Assembly: GCA_003118195.1 (NCBI GenBank)
Contig: BEXV01000110.1
Span: forward strand, 43,190-76,053
DNA: 32,864 nt
From: Hemicentrotus pulcherrimus
Lineage: Eukaryota; Echinodermata; Echinoidea; Camarodonta; Strongylocentrotidae
Direction of reading: 5' to 3'
Positions 9,542 through 20,693 of this stretch are shown here, piece after piece; position 1 is the first letter of the stretch; each line of letters opens with the position of its first letter. The notes under the pieces are model-generated. The model was not told the origin of the DNA. It worked only from the letters and a program-made list of their open reading frames with translations, and did not search any database. The position numbers and the translations under genes were made by a program.

Positions 9542-9967
9542 TTCTCTATACTCATCGATCAATAATTCGTCAAGGATGATTAATGTTATGTACAGCGCAA
9601 TGGCTTTTAACTTGTACGCGGTCTTGGACATGTACATGTGCATGTATTATAATGTTTTGTCCACTGAGTCAACAACGTTATACCGGTTGCACATTACACG
9701 TTGTGTCCTTTAGACCGTATTAACTTGCGTCAATCTAGCATATAAAGGTATTTAAGCCCATTAGTCCAACGACGCAATGCTTGAAATACATGTATTCAAC
9801 TTGCGTTCATTTTTGTTCAGATTTCACCCTCACAAGTCATGATACGTAAATGACAGCGCCATGCGCTGACGTAGTCCTACGCCAGCAAAAAAATGACGCT
9901 TCATAGGCGTGCAACATGCCAGCGAAGAAAGCAATGATTAGGCCTTGCCCCCATCAATCATGACACT
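9542..9967. other. Noncoding stretch with one strong hairpin
   Basis: No gene is supported. At 9865-9886, GCTGACGTAG and CTACGCCAGC form a 10-bp stem with one mismatch and a 2-base loop, next to A-rich sequence. TACATGTA words occur near 9629-9650 and 9790. Confidence 0.5.
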
Positions 9968-9975
9968 GCTGCTTT
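9968..9975. repeat. Left 8-bp target-site duplication of the 9976 MITE
   Basis: GCTGCTTT precedes the left CAG end; ACTGCTTT follows the right CTG end at 10129-10136. Seven of eight bases match. Confidence 0.8.
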
Positions 9976-10128
9976 CAGGCGTGTACACAGGGGGTGGTTT
10001 TGGGGTGAACCCCCCCCCCTCGAGTTTTTTTAATGTGTATGTTTTATGTATGTTTTTTTTTTGTTTTGGAAAACTCCCCCCTTTTGATTTTAAACCCCCC
10101 CTTGAAAAAATTCCTGCCTACGCCACTG
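9976..10128. mobile_element. 153-bp hAT-like MITE
   Basis: The left end reads CAGGCGTGTACACAGG. The right end, read inward on the minus strand, reads CAGTGGCGTAGGCAGG. They share a CAG(n)GCGT start and a CAGG about 13 bases in. Each end is followed inward by G- or C-runs and T-rich sequence. An 8-bp target duplication with one mismatch flanks it. It has no coding capacity. The end CAGTGGCGTAG followed by a G-run is a form I associate with abundant hAT-like MITEs in marine invertebrates. Together the ends and the duplication make this one of the better-supported elements here. Confidence 0.8.
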
Positions 10129-10136
10129 ACTGCTTT
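10129..10136. repeat. Right 8-bp target-site duplication of the 9976 MITE
   Basis: ACTGCTTT, matching GCTGCTTT at 9968-9975 except at the first base. Confidence 0.8.
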
Positions 10137-11218
10137 AGCACTAGCATCACCGCAGTGTGAAGATCCCCGACTCAGATAATATTCAATACGAACATGAGCT
10201 TTAATCACATTGATATGAATCGAAAATTATGATCTTTTAACCCGGAACGTAAGAGAGCAAACTAAAATTTAAAAAATCCTGACGATTTGCTAACGCTGTC
10301 AAGTCATGCAAGTTAATCACTATACGTCCGTGATTTCATAACATTCCATGAGTGCGTGAGTTTTTCTGCATTGTAGAGAAGTACATGTTTTACAAACCTG
10401 AAGGTCAAGGATGATGGTCCTTGATTTTTGTTCATCACTCCAACCCGCCACGTCCCTTTACATTCAACAAAATTGATCTCATGTAAAATTTATCTCATGT
10501 TAATAATGTCTTTTGGTACTTAGAGAATGCCGAGAAAGTCTCTCTACTGTAATTTCGTCGTATTCTTTTGGTACGTGTATAAATATACGAGAGAGGTATA
10601 CATGTAGATTGAAGAAAATGTTAACATGAGATACATCGAATGTAAACATCATTATTCCAACGGCAATTATTGAGGCGCATGTCATTGGTAACTCTTATAG
10701 CCTCATCCGTGAAAAAGAGATTGATCAATGTTGTCTCTTATTAATGCCCCATCTTCGCGCATCTTCGATTTTGTATTAGCATGGTATAATGACTTCTAAG
10801 TGCTATCTCTGTGTGCAGTCAGCATGACGTCTTCGAAAACCAGATACCATAATCACATTCAGCATGTTCAGTTCAGCCCCAAAAGAAGTTGTATCACGTT
10901 CGTTTCTGTTAGTTTGTGTAGGTTTTCATTTGTTTTGTTTGATCGTTTGTTTATTTGTTTTGCTTTATGTTTTTTCTTATTTGTTTTATCGCAATGCTTA
11001 TGTGAATGAAAGATGTTGTTATCCTGGTGTGGACATTTTTATTTCCATGAACGAAATTTCGACTTATTACTGATTTGCTGCAAAGCCATTTTAATTGTCA
11101 ATTATGAGAAATTTAGTGGCGTTAGTCTGTTTTCAGAATATAGGGGAAGAAGTAAACACATTCATCGGAATCATCAATATTAAAGATATTGTTTCTATAT
11201 TAATGTAGGGGGGGGGGG
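10137..11218. other. Noncoding stretch ending in a G-run at the gap
   Basis: No exon could be supported. A T-rich stretch with GTTTGTTT words lies at about 10920-10990. A CAG acceptor-like site at 10811-10819 opens a frame of about 60 codons that becomes low-complexity, so it was not called. The stretch ends in a run of at least eleven G that abuts the gap. Confidence 0.5.
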
Positions 11219-11533
11219 NNNNNNNNNNNNNNNNNNNNNNNNNNNNNNNNNNNNNNNNNNNNNNNNNNNNNNNNNNNNNNNNNNNNNNNNNNNNNNNNNN
11301 NNNNNNNNNNNNNNNNNNNNNNNNNNNNNNNNNNNNNNNNNNNNNNNNNNNNNNNNNNNNNNNNNNNNNNNNNNNNNNNNNNNNNNNNNNNNNNNNNNNN
11401 NNNNNNNNNNNNNNNNNNNNNNNNNNNNNNNNNNNNNNNNNNNNNNNNNNNNNNNNNNNNNNNNNNNNNNNNNNNNNNNNNNNNNNNNNNNNNNNNNNNN
11501 NNNNNNNNNNNNNNNNNNNNNNNNNNNNNNNNN
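11219..11533. other. Assembly gap of N
   Basis: 315 undetermined bases. The frame that appears to cross it is an artefact. The left edge is a G-run and the right edge is soon followed by a C-run/T-run, suggesting that the missing piece may be a G-rich repeat. Confidence 0.98.
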
Positions 11534-12111
11534 AGAAGAATGGGGCAACTGGAATTCCCCCTTTTTTTTATAGTGCTCCCTGAAATTCATGGGCTAAATT
11601 CACTTGTTCTAGGCCTACCTGTTGTGAGAGTTGTGTGGTATTTGAAAAGAGGGTGAGGAAAAAGATGGCGATGAGAGAGAGAGAAAGAAAGAGAAAGAGA
11701 GAGAAAGAGAGTGATGGTGTAGGTGTAAGAGAGAAATATGACGTTTGTGGATATGATATTACAGGGTACAGTTTTTGTCCAATTGTTTCATATCCACAGT
11801 AGATGTAGTCGTTAACATAACCTCCTAAACCATGTAAATGTAATCATGTGCCTTATAGCCGGAACCGTATTGTTCGTATTGTGTTTATGAATATTTAAGT
11901 CTGATCATTGGTTTATACGTAGATATCTGTCATGATTAATACACCTGCATATTGAAGTGCAGCTGGGACCAGAGCCCACTATTCCAACACATTTTATCTC
12001 CCAAAAGTTGCTTTCTTGTGATACTAAAAACCGATGTCTGTACAAACTTGGGAGATGCATTCGAATCCCCATGCATTCCTTAACATGATTGTCATTGAGG
12101 TTACGACTATT
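11534..12111. other. Noncoding stretch, no gene seen
   Basis: Holds a C-run/T-run at 11557-11569, a purine-rich GA/GAAA repeat at 11673-11721, and the word TAGGCCTA at 11610-11617. No readable exon. Confidence 0.5.
11673..11721 (+). repeat. GA and GAAA purine-rich microsatellite
   Basis: An almost uninterrupted AG/AAAG tract with no pyrimidines on the plus strand. Confidence 0.85.
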
Positions 12112-12297
12112 ACCCCCTCCATCTTCTACCCTTCCCTCCCCACTCTTCTCCTCCCCTCCCTTCCCTCCCCTCCTCTTACCCTCCCTCCACCTCAAATTCC
12201 ATGCGTACCCTCATCTCTCATTGCCGTTGCCCTTGCTCGCACTCTCACCCTCCCCCTCCCTCAGTGCATTGGTTCTTGTTTTACCCATTCCCTTCAG
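12112..12297 (+). repeat. C/T-rich polypyrimidine region
   Basis: Runs of CCCTCC, CTTCCCTCCCC and similar words, nearly purine-free between 12112 and 12193 and less pure after that. Frames across it are proline/leucine/serine-rich in every register and were rejected as genes. Confidence 0.75.
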
Positions 12298-13466
12298 CCG
12301 TGACCCGAGATGTATCGAACTGGAATAATTCAATGAGCCTACATCAAAAGAAGAAACGAAAGCCACGTTTGTAAGTGTTTACCTCGATCACCTCACTTCA
12401 TCGACTGTCAGCTAACCGCCATTATCGTCTTTTTACACATGCTAAAAGTCTGTTTAGTTTTAGGTCATATAATCGGAGATGACGTTCCTTCTCTCGTTAC
12501 TGCCATGTCTTTCCTCATGCCTTTGATCTAAATTATTTTGTTTTCTAAGTTATAAGGTGGTAATTGTCACTTTCGATATTGCCTTTCACGGTTCTCTCCC
12601 GCAAATCTCATTCCCTCTAAGTCATCCCTCCCCCTTTTTTCTCTCTCCTCTGTCCCTCTTTCTGTGTCTTTCACGCTCGATTTTCTGTTTCTTTCCCGCT
12701 CTTTCCTTTCTCTCTCACTCACTTTCATTTTTAACTATTTAGTTGTTGTCCCTCGTTCTCCCCTCGCTATGGCGGAATTTCCTCCAGCAAATGGGGCAGT
12801 GCCACTCATGAAGGGCTTGTGACCAGCGCAGAGTGCGTTACAATAAATAAATATAATCAGGCACCCATTTAGGTGTTCTGCACCTGAGTCGAGAGAAACA
12901 CCTTTCGATGATTTTAAAAGGGCATTCTCTCCACTTTCTGGCATTTTCGATGTTAATTTATGGCCGACTATACTTTTCTAAATATCGTTTCCTTGTAAAA
13001 TAACAATTAACATCCTTTCCATTCAGCTCCTGTGATAATACAGTCGTATAACTCAAAAAGCGAATCATCAAAATGAATTTGGAGAATTGATTGTCAATTA
13101 GTATACCCCCAAGACCGCCATGTCTTCCTGACACGTTTTTTGTGTGTGCATTGTATCAATTCCTATTGTCCAATTTTGTAGCCTCGTCGTTTTTTCTGAC
13201 ATCTGTATTCACTTTTTATATCGAGCTCAACCCACTGCCCTCCCTGGTTCATTCAGTATGAGAGGAGCGTTTCTCACTTTCAATAATTGGATTAAGAAGG
13301 ATCACAAAAGGCACATTTCTTTTCACTTCTCATTTTTACCATCCAATGCAGCCGGAAGGATGTGTAAAGGTCCATTGAACTCTGCGCTTACAATCGGCAG
13401 TGCCAGTAGAAACATCTTTCTGATGCTTCCATTCAATTCATATATAAAAAGTAGTTTAATATATAT
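12298..13466. other. Noncoding stretch, no gene seen
   Basis: Includes a second C/T-rich patch at 12596-12725. The 135-codon frame at 13144-13551 ends in simple-repeat sequence and resembles nothing known. At 13020-13027 a CAG acceptor-like site is followed by 16 open codons and then a stop; it was not called. Confidence 0.45.
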
Positions 13467-13506
13467 CATTCATTCCTCCATTCATTCATTTATTTATTCA
13501 TCCATC
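13467..13506 (+). repeat. ATTC/TTCA tetranucleotide repeat
   Basis: CATTCATTCC, ATTCATTCATT and TTATTCATCC words form a degenerate tetranucleotide repeat. Confidence 0.65.
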
Positions 13507-14039
13507 TGTTCAGTAATTTCATTCCATTTCCATGGTCGTATAAGAAATTAAATATTCATGTCTAACATTGATTTCATGATCCAACTGAGCAATAGCAGCA
13601 TTGCAGTAATCACAATGTTCACTGAAACAAGATGTCCCCACTTGATACAGTTGGAGGAATAAATGAAGGATGGATAGGAATAAATTGTAAAATAAGTTTT
13701 TTTTATGATAATGATAAAACAATATTGAATAAATGAAGAAAACAAAGAAAGAACAAATTTTTTTATTTTTATAAATCAGATGACGAAATTAAACTGATGC
13801 AACTCATTTATCACACAATAATATAACTTTAAAATCCAATAGCTCAGTGTGATCGCCCCCATTTATGGACTGATGGTATAACATTTTCAAGTACCACTTC
13901 ATATTTCTTTTCTAGAGCCTCTCCAAATGTTCTTGTGGCAAGGCAGGGAGAAGTGTAAACAGTAGATTTCTTCTGAGATCTGCTCGGGCACATGTGCAAA
14001 AGGGATAGCTCTTTGTTTATCATTCATTGTCAAATGCAA

Positions 14040-14243
14040 ACTTAATTGGCCAATCGAAACCAATTTGCATCACAGCCTTAGCGTGATCAAACCTCCCATA
14101 CCACCAGATAATTATCTTCATCAGATCTTCAATCTTACCAAGAATGCTAGCCGCGGGGAGTAATATTCCAACCTCCCTCTTCTTTTTTTCTTCTTCATCT
14201 CTTGAGATCAGTCCCTATCTCTCTATCTATAACTCATTCCAAG
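14040..14243 (+). promoter_or_regulatory. Candidate promoter region of the 14244 reading frame
   Basis: A CCAAT-box-like GGCCAATCG lies at 14048-14056, about 190 bases before the ATG, and a second CCAAT at 14061. Immediately at the start codon, AAGATGGCGGCC (14241-14252) is a perfect match to the YY1 element often found at the 5' ends of housekeeping and mitochondrial-protein genes. No TATA box is seen. A C/T-rich patch lies at 14170-14230. Functional assignment is inference from motif matches. Confidence 0.3.
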
Positions 14244-14429
14244 ATGGCGGCCATCCTTCATGCAATTACGCGCCAATATTGCAGCGTAAATTACGGGACG
14301 AAATTGCTCCTGTGTTTCGTTTCACCGAGTTCGACCCAAAGTTTAATCAAGCCCAACAAGTCGGTAATCACTTGTTATTACTCGATACCAGCAGCTGTAA
14401 ACCAACATCAGGCAAGGAACAGAAGATGA
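14244..14429 (+). CDS. Possible first exon or short gene with mitochondrial-type leader
   Basis: The ATG at 14244 sits in AAGATGGCGGCC, with A at -3 and G at +4. The frame runs 61 codons to a stop at 14427-14429. It begins MAAILHAITRQYC, and has K or R near residues 10, 20, 46 and 49, no acidic residue, many S and T, and a hydrophobic KLLLCFVS stretch near residues 20-27. A basic, serine-rich start without acidic residues resembles a mitochondrial targeting peptide. The base composition is less AT-rich and richer in CpG than its flanks. It may be a true first exon spliced at a weak GTAATC site (14366) or GTAAAC site (14397). It could also be a complete small protein, a pseudogene fragment or chance. 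I do not recognise the protein, and no neighbouring exon confirms it. A second overlapping frame (14144-14437) looks less natural. Confidence 0.33.
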   Translation: MAAILHAITRQYCSVNYGTKLLLCFVSPSSTQSLIKPNKSVITCYYSIPAAVNQHQARNRR

Positions 14430-17400
14430 AGATATAGATGGGGAGGGGTTTTGTAAACTGGGTTACACAAAACCATGTTGCTTTTTTGTTTTGTTCTCGC
14501 GCACTTAAAGTATTTGAATTGTGTTTTTAAAAAGGGGAGTGCAGGGTGTGCCCCCTAAATCATCATCTGGTAATGAAGATCGTGGGGGTAGAGGATGTTG
14601 AGTCAATAGGTTTTCTACCTAGTTTCGTTTTGATGATGGGCAATAGGTAATCATGCGCATTCTTTGAATCATTAGATATTAAGACTCTGTGGACCATCTA
14701 TCAGGCTATTAACTTTTGTAAAACTACCAATTAATGCCGATTTGTTATTATTGCCATTTCAAATGGTGTGTGTTGGAGTCCTTCAAAGGATTGTGCAAAG
14801 GAATTTCATCGTTAATTTGGTGCTGTATTTTGAATTTCCATGAAACCAACTATGATAGTATACATTTCTCATGTTTGTTTATAATATCATTTCTGTAAAC
14901 GAAAATGCTCCTCAATTGAAATCAACGATTTATAAAAATGATAATGATGATTTTGTTTTGCTCATCTTGAGATGTATTTCCATTCATCATTACATAAAAG
15001 CTGGATCTCCATAACAACTTAATATTCCATATTTCGAATTGCGACACCGTTGTGTCTAGTATTTCTAATGGTCTCCTCTGAGAAAAGAAGGTATCCAACT
15101 TAAATAAGTTTACTCTGTTTAAGTTATTAGAATCTATATTCTTTTAGGTTTCGTTTCGTGACTTAAAACCTTCAATAGCGGTGTACTTTGGTGGATGCAA
15201 AATGATATTCCAGGCAAGCTGACTAACCAAACCGCTACCAACGTTTTCGCTTAATAGAAAAGAAACCTCACAAACATTTACAGAATATTTGCAGATGAGA
15301 TTGAGAAGGGTAGTGATCATCAAAGAAAGAAAGCTTCTTGAGTAAATCGCGTCAATACACCAAACCCTCAAAAACAACTTAAAGAATGTTTGAAGATTTT
15401 AGATACCTAGGTGGAGTCTTATGTCGTTATTGATTCTACATCGTTGTAACTTGACCCTGCTCAAACACTTTCAATGCTGGTAGGGTTCTTCTGCCATGAC
15501 CTGAACAATATCTTCTCATGGTTTGTACAAACAAGACAGTATTAGCTGTCTAGGACATCCCATTCTTTTGCGTGTCTTTGATACGAATAGATAGCGTCCT
15601 AGGTGAAAGCATGGGCCTACTATAGGTCCATGGTGAAAGGAACAATAGATGCTTGACCGGTGGAGGTCCTAAACCTAAATCACAATGAGATGCGCTCCAC
15701 TGAATCTGGTCCTCGTCTAGTCCAAAAAACATAAGGTCTTACACCTCCCAAGTCCTAATGAAGAATAAGGAAGACTAAAAAGGGAGGGGTGCGATGAGAA
15801 ACTGTTCATTTTTGAAGAGTGAAATTTAATCCTTCGAATCTTACTGAAGTGCTTCTTGAACAATGGGAAGCCCTTTTCTGTCGAGAAAGACGCCTCTTTT
15901 TACCACACTAAGTAGCATTGGACTCTAGCATAATTTGCTTTATACCAGTTTGTTTCAATCGTGGGTAGCAACTTGTTCTATTTCGAAGTCCATCTTTACA
16001 TTTTGTTTCGTGTCAAAAAATCCAAATAATCCAAAATCAGTGCCCATGTCTAACCTTCAAAAATGGTATCAACCCACAATTTTTAATACCTTATACAATT
16101 TCAAATTCTTTAAGGTGCCAATATATATTTTGTTCGTTTTCGACTTTGTTTTATAACTACCATCATGTTTGACCCAGAGATGTATTCTTAACCGACATCT
16201 TTTCTTTGTTACATACGCATCAACAACTTTGATGTTGTAAATGCCAAGACATCTCACCGTGGGGTCATGCTAACAATCAATCCATTTGAAAGGAATATCG
16301 ATGGATGAACTATGTTCTCGATTGCCCCATTGTTCTCCACTATCCTATCTGACTAGCGCTGTAAATTGATTAAATTGACCGAAATACTTATTGCACATAC
16401 ATCATAAGTAATTCACTTTATTAATTAAAAACCCATTGGGGTATACCCGCACTCTCACGCCCAATGTAGGCTTCCTTTGAATATAGAGAATAGAAGAAAA
16501 CGATACATTCATAAACTTTTTTTTAATAAGACCTAACATTTTCTAAAAAGTTGCAACGGTAATTATAGTTGAGTCTCTGTATATATTAAAATATATCTAA
16601 TTATGTCAATTACCATGTCAATGATACTATAATTAAATTTCCCCCCAAATAGAGCGTTTCATTGATCTTTTTCTTCTTTCTGTTAAACGCCCAGACGTTG
16701 GACAGAAGTTGATATACCACGGAATATTGTGCGCAATGTCACAATGTATGTTATTGCTACTATTTGAAAACACTTGAGGGTGTAGAGGAGTGTGTGTTGG
16801 TGAGAGGGGGGGGGGGATCTTCACACCCATTGGGGTAAATTCAAAGACTTAAGACTCAACATCATGTTTATTGAATAGGATGTAATGTGTACTCAAACCC
16901 CAGCCATGTAACCTTAGCGTAATGGTGTGAAGATATTGATCACGACTGTCGTAATTGTTTCGTTAGCAATTATCTTCACATTTCAACTCATTAAAGTTGC
17001 ACTATTTTTTCGATTCGGCTGTCAAAGGATGATGATGAATTTTGTTGAACGGCACACGCATTTTCGCTGAGTTTTGTTACGTCTTTAAGATCGTTGTCTT
17101 GTGATGTATTAGGTGTAAATTGCTTTCGATTGACTCATGTTATTCTTTAAAAAAAAAAATCCTCATTCAACTGTATGTGTGAGACCAAGTGGTAATATTA
17201 TAACAGTGATTTACAAATTAAAGAAGGCTATATATTTTCGTCTACGGTATATTGTATGTACATTAGTTGTTAGATATATTATATCATAGCTATGTGCGTT
17301 TTTATGGTGGGTGAGAATTACGAGCAAGGCTGCTAAACTTAATAGGAAGAAAACATTTCGATGTTACATTCAAAGAATGATAAACTATAACTACTGACTA

Positions 17401-18910
17401 ATCTCATACATGTACATAAAATATTTAAGTACTTCTGTTCATTAGGTCCACGAGGAAATAAATCGTGACGTAAATATCTTCAGTCGTTCTGAGATGATTG
17501 AATGTTTGAACGAAGGAAGTCAACACTAACCGTTAAGTTGAAACATGATGTCAGGATTGCCTTCATAGAACCTATTGAGAATCGACAAACATGTCAGAGA
17601 AGTACAAATAAGAAATACAAATAGAAGTGTCTGGCTTAAAGATGTCAAGTAACTTGAGGGGACGCCGGTGATTGGTCAATTTTCGGCAGAGTGTCTCTTC
17701 TTATAGGCTTAATAGGTATAGGGGGTCAAGGAAAGGTTTGGAAAATAGCACATGGGGGTGCAAAAAGATATGAAGGAAGGAAACGAAAATGAAATGGAGC
17801 AAGTCTGATCAAGACAAATAAAATCATTCGTTTTTCGCCCAATTAACTTTGTCCGTGCAATCTAACTATATTTTCCCCGCGCCATGCTTTCATCTTATTT
17901 TCTTTGAGAAGGTCATTCTCATTCAGATTGTTCATCAATATATTTCAAAATATAGTTTAAATATTGTAGGGAAAATAGCATGAATGGAAATATCTTCTTG
18001 GATAGCTCTTGTTCATTGAAGGTGTCGAATGTTTTGAAAGGATGTAGAGCTTGCCCTATTAATCTGAAAAATCTGATATTTCGAAGAAACTGCATAGGAG
18101 AGTGATTTTGGCCCATAAAATTTAGACTCAATTTTTTATTTTGTCTATCCATTTACATTTTGTAAAAGAAATACCAGCAGAATCATGGTACCACACAATT
18201 ATTTTGACTGTGTGAATTTGAGACCAAAAAAATGAAAACTTTTCATTATCAAAACCCAGTGGCGGTTGAAACATCTTCTCATTTTTCGGCAAACTCCATT
18301 CTTTGACTTATCCTTTCGGACTGAGTTTATATTGATTGACGCTTTGACCTGAAGTGACATGTGATTCTCTTGCGGCCATTTAATGCTCGAAATTAAGTTT
18401 AAATCGATCAAAGTCATTTCACTAAACGACGAGCAAAAATACCAAATATAACATGATACTTTGAACGACCCAGGCACTTTCTCGAAAACTCTTCCACTTA
18501 GCTTTCCATCATTCTCTTCATTGTATTTATTGATTTCTATCTGTGTTTGAGACACTTGGGACCCCCTTATTATCTTCATTGCGAGAGATAGCTTTACTAT
18601 GTTTTGGGAGATGATGTTTTATTTTTCTGAAACGAGAGAGTGAGAGGAGGTCATAAAATACATTTCATCAATGAGACTGAGTAGAGATATTGATTTGAAG
18701 CCGTCGTTAATATTGTTGAAAAGAACTATCATGATATCCTTGTCCCAAAATAAACGCTTGTTATCAAGAAAGAAAGAGGTACTAAATACACTCCGGGTGT
18801 TCCATAGTTACATAATAAAACAAGAGAATTGGAACGTATATAATCGTAGAAGACCGTTGACATAATTATAAGGCAAAGGATCTTATTTTTTAGTGTTGAT
18901 ATTAAAAACA
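14430..18910. other. Long AT-rich stretch, no gene seen
   Basis: About 4.5 kb with only short unrelated frames. An 8-bp perfect hairpin GGTTTTGT/ACAAAACC lies at 14447-14474. A G-run occurs at 16807-16816. The 126-codon minus-strand frame at 18199-18579 is longer than most, but it has no recognisable domain and AT-biased codon use. The sequence at 15550-15732 is also open on the minus strand but unrecognised. No RNA gene was found. Confidence 0.45.
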
Positions 18911-18950
18911 AGAAGGGCTGGAAACAATGAAGGAGGGCGGGAGAGGGAGA

Positions 18951-18999
<49 letters not shown>

Positions 19000-19215
19000 T
19001 TAAGAGAGGGAGGAATATGTAGATTGGGGAAAAGAGAAATAGAAGGAGAGAATACGATAGGGAGGGAAGGTACGAAGAGGGAGATGGGATGGAGACTGAG
19101 AAAGGGATAGAGGATTGGACAGGAGATAACAATGAGAGAGACAAGGAAAAAAAAAGATTATATGAAACATGACAAAGAAGAAGAAAAAAAAGAAAAAGAA
19201 GAAGAATTGAAGCGA
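18911..19215 (+). repeat. Purine-strand tract with GA microsatellite core
   Basis: About 300 bp is overwhelmingly A and G on the plus strand, centred on a GA run at 18947-18997, then GGGAGG, GAAGAAG and AAAAAAG words. Minus-strand frames through it are serine/leucine runs and were rejected. Long purine/pyrimidine mirror-like tracts can adopt triplex structure; that is known of such sequences generally, not shown here. Confidence 0.8.
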
Positions 19216-20439
19216 GGTGAAGGAAGGGTAGAGTTCAGGCACATATTCAGGAGTGACTCAGGGAAATACTAACCTTTAAAATTGATTGCATTTCCGTGTT
19301 CATTACACCTGCCTATTTAAAGTGTATATTGATACTGCGACGTGGCAAAAGTTTTTATTGGAAAATAGATATCACGAAAAAATAATGCATGTGCATTCAA
19401 GCGAATTATGAAATAAATATTTATTGGATTAGTTATATCGAAAACAAAATTATGCTAGAAATTGTAAGCCCCTTCTCTTCGGCCGGACATGTTTCATGGT
19501 TAGGTGCTATACTCCCCCTTCAATTTTCTGATGTAGTTTATGTCTATCAAAAGTGTGGATTAATGGTGAATTTTGAAGATGAAAAACAAAACACGATGTA
19601 TTTCAATAAGTGTAATAGTATCGCAATATAATATTCCAGCTTGAATGTTTTGTCATTAATACATAAACTATAATATCCGCATTGCTTTGATCAACGTGTT
19701 AATTGTTCCATGATAACAACATCTGTTAGACCCTCTCTAAACATGGATGGTGAAAATCCATTAAATGCAGTGATCATTATCTTTTTTTTTTCAGGCAGTT
19801 CATCAGACATACCAAATATATCATGAATTATTAACGAGTTAGGAATTTTATCGCTGTATACATTGGAAACTACACTGCATTGTTAGTGCATCAAATATGA
19901 AATGAACGACCTATATTCGAGCAAGCGGAATTTGATTAATGGTATCTCTGAGGTCATAAATCAATAATAGCTATTTCTCCGATAGCTTGTTTACATACAC
20001 ATCGAGGCGACATCGTGATGTGTGGTGTATAGTGTACAATCGCCCGTCAGCATGAGTTATCTTTTTGCCGGATGACTTTGAAAACCGTCCAGACACAATC
20101 ATAATAAAGGATTTTTTGTCAAACAATTTTATATTTAGAATAAAATGTTTTCATATTTCAATAGATGTTAATCATGTCACCATACTATTATTATATAGGA
20201 TTATCGATATCTATACTTGCCTTCAGATAGGTACCATTAGCAAATCCGTTGACCCGTGACGTAAATTCGTTTGATTATGACTGATGTTTAATACAATTAT
20301 TACTGGCCTCTATCGTGTGTCTCTTAAATTAATCTTAGTGATGCTGGTGACGTAATTGGCATAGCTCGAAGTTCTCAAAGGAGGATCTAATTATTATTGA
20401 AGCGAAGAAGAAAAAAATTTCTCACATAAAAATAATAAA
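19216..20439. other. AT-rich noncoding stretch, no gene seen
   Basis: No exon is supported. A strong acceptor-like tract of ten or more T followed by CAG ends at 19795. If joined in phase with the 4809 donor it reads nine codons and then a stop, so it is not a convincing exon. Confidence 0.45.
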
Positions 20440-20507
20440 ATGGAATTTTACTCTGCATAGTGCAGTATCTAAATACATTTTGAATTTGAATTTGAATTTT
20501 TTTAATA
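20440..20507 (+). mobile_element. Possible retroelement 3' tail with TTTGAA repeats
   Basis: TGCAGTATCTAAATACATTT is followed by three TTTGAA units (20479-20498) and a T-run. The layout, an AGCGCTATATAAATACATT-like phrase followed by a short tandem tail, recalls the 3' ends of LINE or SINE families in marine animals. Only the extreme tail is recognisable and no reverse transcriptase frame is upstream. Confidence 0.35.
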
Positions 20508-20671
20508 GTAAACTTCATTCATATACATGAACATTTAGTTTCACAATACGTATATCAAACAATTATATAAACAAGAAAATCAACAAAATGGTTTAGTTAC
20601 TCGAGTAATCACAAGTTGTGTATATCATATTAACTGGATTAGAAAACCGGGTCAAAGCATAAAAGTATTTT

Positions 20672-20693
20672 GAAAGTGTATTTATACACTTTC
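20672..20693. repeat. Perfect 10-bp inverted repeat with 2-base centre
   Basis: GAAAGTGTAT, TT, ATACACTTTC. Both arms are perfectly complementary. Confidence 0.9.

Noticed and set aside
11195..11590. 131-codon minus-strand frame
   Set aside because: Almost entirely undetermined bases across the gap.
13015..13076. Acceptor-like CATTCAG followed by 16 open codons then a stop
   Set aside because: Weak polypyrimidine tract, very short frame and no supporting transcript or homology. Kept as a remote possibility for a terminal exon.
15399..15700. Repeat shared with 26692-26745 (CTAGGTGGA and ATGCGCTCCA words)
   Set aside because: Only two words of about ten bases match and their spacing differs (about 285 versus 35 bp), so chance is adequate.
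18199..18579. 126-codon minus-strand frame
   Set aside because: No recognisable domain, AT-driven composition and no start or splice support. Length alone is not decisive.
19781..19831. Second exon after a T-rich CAG acceptor ending at 19795, phase-compatible with the 4809 donor
   Set aside because: The frame closes after nine codons with no recognisable sequence. Isolated T-run plus CAG matches are common in AT-rich DNA.
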